Positions 1 to 7,479 of a DNA stretch of 19,744 nucleotides are shown here, piece by piece. A program made the translations under genes and the position numbers. The DNA comes from Theodoxus fluviatilis. Lineage: Eukaryota > Mollusca > Gastropoda > Cycloneritida > Neritidae. The DNA is taken from NCBI GenBank assembly GCA_034096865.1, contig JAWQFJ010008782.1:20001-39744 (forward strand), written 5' to 3'. Position 1 is the first letter of the stretch, and each line of letters begins with the position of its first letter. The notes under the pieces were generated by a model. It searched no databases. It had not been told where the DNA came from and saw only the letters and a program-made list of their open reading frames with translations.

Positions 1-706
1 GATTTCATTTGAAGAAATCACTCTGCCGTCTCCGCCACGCAGGACCCAAATGTCATCTGAGACAACATTCTCCTCTCGTCTTGCATTGACTCAGCAGACT
101 TCTCCATTCGGTTGCGACAGACACGGCAGGTCATCCTCTCTGGAAGCACTGCGCACGCAGACAGGAGACCACTGCACTGTCGAGGTGATAGCCTTGCCTT
201 GCAGCCGAGTCCACACGTTGTTCCCCTGATCGAACCTCGCTTCCATTCATGGCTGGGAGTCCAAGTCAGGGAAGCCAGTCTTCATGGGGACACCGCCGGT
301 GCCTGCGCAAGGAATTCGAGGAGCCCAATGCGTGTGACCCCGGGGAGAATTTCAGTGGCAGCGCTGCCGTCTCTGGGAGTGCGTCGAACTGCAGGCTTTG
401 GAAGGGCCAGTGACGTCAAATAAGTCGATAGATCCAGGCCCGCTCCCGCTGAAGTCGTTAGACTGTGGGTAAGTCCGGCAACATTGGAACAAGACACAGG
501 GTAGATGAATTTGCACCTATTAGGGGACGCGCTCTGTATGCCCTCAAATATCTGCAGACGTTCATTCGCCCTCCACTGTGAGTTGGTCTCGAAGTCAGCA
601 AACTGGATTCGTGCGTCTTTGGCTGTGGAGGTGATCGTAAATTCAGCGTTGGGGGTGAACTCCCGGTATGCTTCACCAGCCCAGTTCGTTCTCGGCCTGA
701 ACGTGT
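1..706. other. Unannotated stretch, no recognised feature
   Basis: Short open frames occur on both strands (up to about 100 codons), but none shows a recognisable domain, a convincing start context or coding-like composition. I see no tandem repeat, inverted repeat or RNA gene here. The right edge is fixed by the target-site duplication of the transposon that follows. Confidence 0.5.
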
Positions 707-715
707 GTTAGTAGG

Positions 716-805
716 GCTGAAATGGTCGTTGTCAACAACATTCGGGGACAGAGTACTCGGAGTACTCTGTCCCCGGGGACAGAGTACTCGGTCTTTGAAA
801 TCTCG
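716..805 (+). repeat. Left terminal inverted repeat of the MITE
   Basis: Pairs with 1058-1147 over 90 bp with one mismatch. It begins GCTGAAATGG and ends TTTGAAATCTCG. Inside it, the 15-mer GGGGACAGAGTACTC occurs in alternating orientation three times. Confidence 0.9.
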
Positions 806-1057
806 TCCTTACAGTCACGTGACATACCCGCTGCGGCCGATCGGCGATTAGAGTAAAAGTGTCCGAGAGAAACCCATTCTCCCCTACCAGCACTGTAACA
901 TGCGTGTCCTTTATGCGTCCTTTACGGACCATGCATGCCTCCCTGTAGGCCGGCACTGTATTCAAATAGTTCAACAAATATTGTCCCATTCGAACGTCGA
1001 CCGCCATTTTGATAGGTAAACTGCCGGTTGTTGGCAGTCTCGTTCTCGTTCAAATGC

Positions 1058-1147
1058 CGAGATTTCAAAGACCGAGTACTCTGTCCCCGTGGACAGAGTA
1101 CTCCGAGTACTCTGTCCCCGAATGTTGTTGACAACGACCATTTCAGC
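1058..1147 (-). repeat. Right terminal inverted repeat of the MITE
   Basis: Reverse complement of the left arm except for one base (T at 1090). It is followed directly by the second copy of the 9-bp duplication, at 1148-1156. Confidence 0.9.
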
Positions 1148-1189
1148 GTTAGTAGGAACACACAATCATACGCACGGTACAAATTTGTG

Positions 1190-1660
1190 TTTGCTGAATG
1201 GCGCTGGGACTCGTGATCGTGTGAGAGTTTGAAGTGAGGTTGAAGTGGGTCTCACTGTGACTGAGTATCAGTGGCGTGGGTGCGAGTTGGCGGCGGAAAT
1301 TGTCGTAGAGTAACAGGGATGTGGGTGTACACTGACAGTAGAGCGGACGTGAAGTTACAGTGCAGTAGGTGTGTGTGTGTGTGTGACAGATGAATAGGGG
1401 TGGGGCAATAGTAGTGAGAATGCAGTGACAGTGGGGTGGACGTGGAGTTACGGTGGAGTAGGGGGTGGGGGTGGGGTGGGTGGGGGTGACAGATGATTAG
1501 GGGTGGGGCAAAAGTAGAGTGAGAATGCAGTGACAGTGGAGTGGGAGTGGAGTGAGAGTGCGATGGGAATGAGATGGCGCTAGAGTGGGGTGGAATATCA
1601 CTGGAATGGGGTCTAATATCAGTGGGACAATGACAGTGAAGTGGGGGGGGGGGGGGGACT
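1190..1660. repeat. Degenerate GT/GA-rich minisatellite with G-tract
   Basis: A purine- and G-rich stretch on the plus strand built from drifting GTGGAGTGA-like blocks. A roughly 100-bp segment is tandemly duplicated: 1341-1432 matches 1434-1538, sharing GACAGATGA(A/T)TAGGGGTGGGGCAA and GAGAATGCAGTGACAGTGG-type blocks. It includes a (GT)n run near 1367-1384 and a 15-base G homopolymer at 1643-1657. No coding signal; the roughly 97-codon minus-strand frame here is a low-complexity artefact. Confidence 0.7.
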
Positions 1661-3091
1661 GAGAGGTCGGAGTAGGCACGTGCTGACGTGGAGTGAAAAT
1701 GGATTTGTGAGAAAGTGTCTTAATTGTGGGGTTTCCCTTAGCACATTTTTTTGCATCTGATGTGTCATGAGTCATTAAACTAGGCGGCAATCTTCTATCC
1801 TAGTCAAGATGAATATGGCAGCAGGACACAGATCAAAAGTTTCTAATTCTAGCATATATTTTTCCCTACAGGTTGTTGAACCCAAGGCTAAATGCCCAGA
1901 CGTGCAGGAAGTGCGACATTTACAGCTACCTTCTAGACTTTTCAGACGATCTAGCTACTGCGAAGAGGCACAGACAACCGTATTTCCGACGTCAAATCGC
2001 CTTCGAAAAGAGTCAAGGTTTGTTGTCAACGAATGCACAACATTACGGTCGAAGTGACACTTAATTTAACATTGCCAAACGTCCTCATTCATCCAGTAAA
2101 TTGCATACATACGAACACATGTATTAGGCATCCATCCCACCAATCTATGACACCACATTCTACCTCCACCCCCACCTCCTACCCCATTCCCCATTTCCAC
2201 ACGTTGGTGCAACTAGTACATATTTCAGTGGTTCCTTCATACATCACCTTCATTATAGTTCTGGTTTTGGTGTTCATTTACAGGCCATTCTACTGATTAA
2301 AGCTAGTTGACAAATCACAATCGCACAGTTTCTAACCTTCTCAGATTCTATTTCTGCCCTTCACGCCCTGCAAGTGCGACAGGACAGATCACTCAAGACT
2401 CATATATTAAAGTTATACTTTATGTGCCTCTTGAAGACAGATGTGGTTCTTGTTGGGCTCCCAAGCCAAGTGAGTTTCAAGGCTAACAGTTGCTAATGCT
2501 TGGAGGGGACAAACGATCTGATAAAATGATGCTTTCTATCAATCCACACACAGAAATTCTTTCCACAGTAGAAAGAAAAGAATGGGATGGCTTTCGGAAC
2601 AATAAACGTTGTCAAACTCTCCGAATCAGACGAACAATGCTCTTAGATATCAGTCTACAAGTCACTAGAAATGTTTTTCTCCCAGCAGATTCAGCAACGC
2701 TACAGTTCGCACATTCATCACTCACTCGTTCGTAGCGAAAGGAAGAGAAGGTTCCCCCTCACTGTGTGGCATGTGACAGTTTACGATGACACAGTTTTAA
2801 AACCTAGACGTACATTTGCTGATTTGTATGACACGCCGCATAGTCCCTGTTGTGTGGCTGCGAGATAGGGATCATCAACATGCACTCGGCTACATACGCC
2901 AAACATTCGGCAGCTTGAAGTAGTTCTACTCACATGTCTCCCCAACATCATGGGAATCCCTTGGACAGATCGAATGTTAAACACATTTTTTGGTAACATG
3001 GGACAGTCAGGATTTGATAAGTTGTCAATGTCACACACCAGCTTTGTTGGGGGGGCGATGTGGTGACAATAGTGGAAACAATTGAGACTGG
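1661..3091. other. Unannotated stretch; one possible orphan exon
   Basis: No supported gene. At 1872-2017 there is an exon-like segment: a pyrimidine-rich acceptor (TTTTTCCCTACAG ending at 1871) and a plausible donor (AAG then GTTTGT at 2018). Two frames are open, and neither translation is recognised. The remainder (2060-3091) is AT-rich unique-looking sequence with no repeat I can define. Confidence 0.35.
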
Positions 3092-3162
3092 AGTGCCGGG
3101 GTCGGTTGCATAGAGTGACCGAAAGAAAATTAATGACAAGCAACCGATAATTGTTCTTTCTT
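3092..3162. repeat. Diverged copy of the repeat found at 10192-10259
   Basis: Aligns to 10192-10259 over about 70 bp at roughly 75-80% identity by eye. It starts with AGTGCCGGGGTCGGTTG and includes an exact shared block TGACAAGCAACCGA at 3134-3147. It ends in TTCTTTCTT, the complement of a histone-type AAGAAAGAA element, but no histone stem-loop lies beside it. This copy is single-armed, unlike the inverted pair at 10217-10350. Confidence 0.6.
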
Positions 3163-3226
3163 CAATGGAGAGGTGGCGGGTTGGCAGGGGCGTGCAGTGG
3201 CGCTTTGGATTTCTTAGGGCGAGCTT

Positions 3227-3348
3227 CATTCAGCGTGGCTGAGACTAGTGAATATAGTCTCAGCAACAGGTTGGTCACGTGATAGCCTTAATTCTTCCAT
3301 AACATGCATACCACCGTTCTGAACACAGAGTCTCGGCCACGCTGAATG
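3227..3348. repeat. Small inverted repeat with internal hairpin and CACGTG site
   Basis: CATTCAGCGTGGC(T)GAGACT at 3227-3246 is inverted at 3329-3348 with one mismatch. Within it, GCTGAGACTA at 3238-3247 pairs perfectly with TAGTCTCAGC at 3255-3264. The 17-mer ACAGGTTGGTCACGTGA follows at 3266-3282 and recurs in inverted orientation at 4862-4878. No duplication flanking the repeat was identified. It could be a decayed foldback element. Confidence 0.45.
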
Positions 3349-3865
3349 GCATATCACATCGTGAGTGTATTCCTCCGCTTGTTGTGATACACTCGATACT
3401 GGTAGCCATGTTTTCGTCAATTCATTTTCTAAACATCGATTTCCCATGAATGTAAAACTTGTATGCGGTAAAATTCGAATCACAAGAGTGTAATATTGTG
3501 AACTCTACTAATTATAAGGACTTTGAATACAACAGCAATATTTATACTTCATTGAGCGAGTAAGGCAACCAATCCCGTCTGCATAAGCCATAATCTTCGA
3601 TACACGAATGATCGAAGTGTGGAGCTCGTCAAACAGTGTGAAGGCAGTTAGACCACAGGTTCCGGCCAGAAAGCATTTACTTGCGAGAGTATAACCATAG
3701 ATTCACGAAACCAGCTCGGACCCATAGGAATCCTTTTCGCTGCGTTTATAGTAGGTCCAAAGATCGCGTGTATTAGGCCTACTACAGTAGTCGCCGCTTA
3801 TAAAACACGCGGTTAATAAAAACAGCCGTTTTTTACATACAGTTGGTCCGGTCCGGATTTACCAC

Positions 3866-3873
3866 TATATAAC
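3866..3873 (+). promoter_or_regulatory. Possible TATA box of the Tigger element
   Basis: TATATAAC lies inside the element, about 245 bases upstream of the ATG. This is position and motif only. AT-rich motifs are common here, so it is weak evidence. Confidence 0.25.
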
Positions 3874-3981
3874 ATATGTAAAATTGCGCCGGTTATTAAA
3901 TACAGGCGCCGTTTAATAAAAACACTTTCTGTTCTTTTTCTCGCTGTTCGGAGGGTCAGAGTCGATCTCTGGTTGTGAATT

Positions 3982-4074
3982 CTTGTCAGCAAACCGTTAG
4001 ATGACAACTAAAGACGCTTCAGCGTTTGTGTGAACAGTGATTACACCCTTGTCAGCAAACCGTCAGATGTCAAT
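3982..4074. repeat. Internal 26-bp direct duplication in the Tigger leader
   Basis: CTTGTCAGCAAACCGTTAGATG at 3982 recurs as CTTGTCAGCAAACCGTCAGATG at 4048, 66 bases apart, in the untranslated leader upstream of the DNA-binding ORF. Confidence 0.7.
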
Positions 4075-4116
4075 TCAACACTGTCTAGTCTCGCTGGATA
4101 AGCAGTGAATCAGAAA

Positions 4117-4572
4117 ATGGCTTTAACTTCAGCTCCAAAGAAAAGAAAAAGAACAGAAATGACACCCAAAGACAAAGTGGACTTGCTTGATCGCTACCGA
4201 GAGCTAAATTCTAAAAGTTTGAGGGAGGGTGCTGACATTTTGGGTGTGTCGGCATCATTTCTGTGCCAGACACTGAAAAAAGAAGATGAACTTAGGGCTG
4301 ATATCGCAGAGGGCTCCAGTCAAGGCCAAAGGAAGCGTCGGCGCTGCGGGAAGGATAAAGAGACAGAAGATGGCTTAAAGCGGTGGTTCGACTCTATCCA
4401 AGCGCGCAACACACCTGTAAACGGCCCAATCCTGTGTCAGAAGGCGGAACAGATTGCTTCCCAGCTTGGTCGCTCCGAATTCAAAGCTACAGATGGGTGG
4501 TTTAACAGGTGGAAGAAACGCAATGGCTTGGTGAAGCGGGAAGTGCCGGTTAATAAAAACGCCGCTTATTAA
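4117..4572 (+). CDS. Tigger/CENP-B-like DNA-binding protein (transposase N-terminal part only)
   Basis: A 151-aa open frame starting at the first ATG; the frame is open 12 bases further upstream but without an ATG. Residues 7-12 (PKKRKR) resemble a nuclear localisation signal. Residues about 14-60 form a psq-type helix-turn-helix (KDKVDLLDRYRELN, then ILGVSASFLCQTLKK). Residues about 82-145 match the CENP-B/Tc5 type domain (ETEDGLKRWFDSIQ, then TDGWFNRWKKRNGL). In this family the two domains bind the transposon ends, and the DDE nuclease domain should follow. Here the frame runs directly into the right terminal repeats (last residues VPVNKNAAY) and stops. No internal stop or frameshift is present. 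It may be a passive deletion product, or it may still bind element ends and act as a repressor; the latter is inference. A TATA-like TATATAAC lies at 3866. Confidence 0.8.
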   Translation: MALTSAPKKRKRTEMTPKDKVDLLDRYRELNSKSLREGADILGVSASFLCQTLKKEDELRADIAEGSSQGQRKRRRCGKDKETEDGLKRWFDSIQARNTPVNGPILCQKAEQIASQLGRSEFKATDGWFNRWKKRNGLVKREVPVNKNAAY

Positions 4573-4623
4573 AAACACTTTTGTTCGGTCCCAATTTGTT
4601 TTTAATAAGCGGCGACTACTGTA

Positions 4624-5887
4624 TATACACAATCGCACGTGCTCAAGGCAGTTTGCAACCTTATAGACACGTTCGCGTTAAAAGTAGTTCTCAAATGATT
4701 TCCTGAAAATCTCATAGATTAGTTTTATTAGAACACCAAATTTGTGTTTATCTATCGGGATAAATAATTGGAGTGAAATAGAATCGCCTCTTTTTACTCT
4801 CAATGGTCTTCTGATCATGTTGAATTTTCATTGGTAGAATCATTGGAATGCGGAACCGAAGTCACGTGACCAACCTGTGTCAGAGATACTACATCTCTGT
4901 GTTCAGAATGCCACCAGCTTGGCTGTCTTCGCCTCACCGCTCTCCTCGGACGAGTCCATTTGTGTGGCCCGTCTCTGGAAGCCTTTCCGAGATGACAGGA
5001 AAACGGAAGCTTTCTTCTCAAGAATAGCTGTGACGTCTACGCTTGCCGTGTGCCAGTGCTTGGTCAGTATAATTCCCACGTCACTGTGAGGCACTTGATA
5101 TTTTCGTGCAAAGGGGAAGTGATGTCTGGGTAGCGTCCGAGGGAGCGGAAGAATGAATCACGATGGAAATATCGCCCGAAAAGGGAATGAATGAAGAAGA
5201 GTAGTCCCGTATTTGGTTGTTGAAAGAAGATGCTACAGTCACAGGCCGACCGTCATTTAGATGAAAACTGTCGATACAGAGCTTAAAACAAGCTCATAAG
5301 TTTTAGGGGTGGTCACTTTTCACTGTTTCAGGAGCGCACAAGCATTACAGAATTTTCTTATAGTTCACGAAAGAGGAGATTTTACATGTTAAAATTTATG
5401 AAAGTTAGCAATGCTAATAGTCATTCAAACTTGACTGATAAATTACAACTCAATTCAGACTATCTGACTAACGTACTTGTAAGTTCACATTTAATCAGTA
5501 CAAAGAACAGTGACGAAATAATGCTGATACGCATAGAAAAAGATCCGTGCCATCTTGTGAACAGCAATGTACAGCCAAAAGAATCCGTGGTGAGAAACTC
5601 CCTTTTTCGATTAGAACGCATCCTAGGGGACCAGCAAAGACTATGTCGTGTCAGACAACAGTGTGTGACCTTTATACAATTTCATTGCCAAGTCTGGAGA
5701 GACTTGGAGTCACATTGTCGTTGACATCCCTCGCTGTCTTCACAGCTCTGTCCTCCATCAGCAAAAAAAAAATAATAGATGACTCAGCGCAACTGTGCAA
5801 GGTGAAAAGAGAGGTTTGGCTGCACTGAAAGGCATCAATGGCCATGTGATGGTTGTTGTGCAAGCGATCCAGTAATACGTGTTATTT
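4624..5887. other. Unannotated stretch
   Basis: No supported gene. 4862-4908 holds an inverted relative of sequence at 3266-3330: the 17-mer TCACGTGACCAACCTGT, a small CAGAGAT/ATCTCTG hairpin, then CTCTGTGTTCAGAA. A 112-codon open frame at 5386-5724 follows a purine-rich AAAGAGGAGA. It has no recognisable domain and is probably chance in AT-rich DNA. Confidence 0.35.
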
Positions 5888-5944
5888 GTATATTGTATAT
5901 ACATGTATATGTATATGCATAAACATGTATGCACACACACACAT

Positions 5945-5976
<32 letters not shown>

Positions 5977-5977
5977 G
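5888..5977. repeat. TA/CA microsatellite
   Basis: GTATAT-rich sequence followed by (CA)n interrupted by CATA and ending in (TA)n. Minus-strand open frames through it are low complexity and not genes. Confidence 0.9.
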
Positions 5978-6063
5978 GTAATTGAGTGGCATGTAAACGA
6001 GTAAACCAATTCCCCATTTTGGTGAAAATTTCGAAAAGAAAGCACGATTGTTCTAACTGCTTT

Positions 6064-6090
6064 TGATGATGACGACGACGACGATGATGA
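6064..6090. repeat. GAT/GAC trinucleotide repeat
   Basis: A short run of GAT and GAC triplets. Read on the minus strand it gives a polyserine run in a frame with no other support. Confidence 0.75.
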
Positions 6091-6284
6091 ACTTCCAGTC
6101 GTTCTCATATGACACCCGTTCTTTGTGACCTCTACTGGATACCCATTCACCATCAAATCGAACACAAAACACTGAGCCATATGTACCACTGTGTCAGTGG
6201 AGCAGCCGCAAAATGTCTGAAATCCTCAGGAATTGTGTGCCCGGGAGGGATCTCAGATCGTTGTCACGGTCACTAGAAGAGAGC

Positions 6285-7479
6285 ATGCAGCGTTGCTGGC
6301 TCATGGAGAATGACTAGATCCTTTCTCAATGGTTTACCCGACCGTGCCCACCGCTCCCTCACCCTACTACATTTGCATCTCATGGGTGTCGTTGTCACTG
6401 AGTGACATACAACGCATGCAGTCAGCTCCAGCGTTAATTTAAGCTTGTGATATTGTTGGCAGGAGAAGTTCCCCAAGAGAATACGACGGTCAAAGCTTTT
6501 CGTTTCTCAATTCTTTATCTCACTCTACCCACATCTTATTCACTGATTCATTGACACTTCTTGAATGCTCTTTTTCACTGAGTGAAACATGCACACAGTC
6601 AGCACTAATGTGGAGAGGCAGAATTGTTGGCAGGCCTAGATCCCAAGAAGAATCCGTGGATCAAAGTTCCTCCTTTCTTTATCCTTTATCTCTCTCTATC
6701 CGCTTTATAATCACCCTGATTCATCTACACGACTCGGGTGCTCTTGTGTGTAAGTGACACACACACAGTCAGTACTTCTGTAGAGTTGGTAGAGCTATTG
6801 GCAGGCCCGGATCCCAAGAAGAATCCATCCATCAAAGCTCTTCCTTTCTCTATTCTTTATCTCCCTCTACCCACCTCAACTTCACCACGATAAATCTGCA
6901 CTGTTTAGACGTTCTTGTCTCTCACTCGGTGGTATACGCAGTCAGCGACAGTGTTGAGATTGCTGTGTTGTTGGCAGGACTCGGCCTCACATAGAATCCA
7001 TCGATCAAAGCCTTTCCTTTCACCGTTGTTTATCTCGCTGTACCCCCTCTTGATCTCTCTCACTCTCCCACTTATGTTCTTCTTGAGTGTCCTTGTCATC
7101 GAATGACACGCAGTCGGCAGAGCATTCAGATGGCAGTGTTGGTGGCAGGACTGGGTCTCATAGAGAATCCGTCCATCAGATGGCAGGGTTTGTGGCAGGA
7201 CTAGGTCATAGAGAATCCGTCCATCAGATGGCAGTGTTGGTGGCATGGCTGGGTGTCATACCCTGCTAAATCTGCACCTTTTCGGTCTCGTTGTCTCTGC
7301 GTTTGTGACACGCACAGAGCGGGACGAGAGCTGGCTACGTCACTGGGACGGTTAGGTCCCCAAGAAAAGATGTCGATCAAAGCTCTTTCTTTCAGTGTTG
7401 TTTACTTTCCCCTTTCCACCTTTCCCTCACCCTGCTACATCTGCACCTCTAGGCTGTCCCTGCCACTCAGTTACATTTG
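6285..7479. repeat. About 171-bp satellite-like tandem array
   Basis: Diverged units are anchored by TGTTGGCAGG-type sequence, followed by CCCAAGAAGAATCC, ATCAAAG and a pyrimidine-rich TTTCTTTATC block. Anchor positions are about 6294, 6454, 6625, 6796, 6969 and 7140, giving spacings of 160, 171, 171, 173 and 171. A last unit near 7340 is displaced by an internal 48-50 bp duplication. Roughly seven units are present, with substantial divergence between them. No coding signal. The array runs directly into the 52-bp minisatellite. Confidence 0.8.
7131..7262. repeat. 48-50 bp duplication inside one satellite unit
   Basis: Blocks starting TGGCAG at 7131 (50 bp) and 7181 (48 bp), plus a partial third at 7229, each contain a GTGGCAGG-like segment. 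The first two share GAGAATCCGTCCATCAGA. This expansion lengthens the host 171-bp unit. Confidence 0.8.

Larger units (their letters stand above)
716..1147. mobile_element. Non-autonomous DNA transposon (MITE), Mutator-like
   Basis: A complete 432-bp element. Its terminal inverted repeats are 90 bp each (716-805 and 1058-1147) and differ at one position (773 versus 1090). It is flanked by a perfect 9-bp direct repeat GTTAGTAGG at 707-715 and 1148-1156. Long terminal inverted repeats with a 9-bp duplication are typical of Mutator-like elements; this assignment rests on structure, since no transposase is encoded. The roughly 250-bp interior has no open frame of note and includes a TCACGTGA palindrome near 815. 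The arm identity and intact duplication suggest a fairly recent insertion. An 8-bp duplication (hAT) is a weaker alternative, because the ninth base also matches. Confidence 0.85.
3785..4621 (+). mobile_element. Tigger/pogo-type DNA transposon, internally deleted
   Basis: The element is bounded by CAGTAGTCGCCGCTTAT (3785-3801) and its reverse complement ending at 4621. A TA dinucleotide lies on each side (3783-3784 and 4622-4623). The CAGTA- terminus and TA duplication are characteristic of the pogo/Tigger branch of Tc1/mariner. At 837 bp it is far shorter than an autonomous element, which encodes a transposase of about 450-600 aa. It keeps an open frame for the DNA-binding part only and lacks the DDE catalytic region. 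Both ends carry several copies of a GCCG-TTATTAAAAAC-like motif. Confidence 0.85.

Noticed and set aside
3165..3240. Histone-like tail (Lys/Pro-rich) on the minus strand next to the AAGAAAGAA element
   Set aside because: A short frame gives about 20 residues with some Lys and Pro, but there is no globular histone sequence and no stem-loop.
5386..5724. 112-codon open frame preceded by AAAGAGGAGA, resembling a bacterial ribosome binding site
   Set aside because: No recognisable domain and AT-rich composition in a clearly eukaryotic context. The purine run is likely chance. Bacterial contamination is not otherwise suggested.
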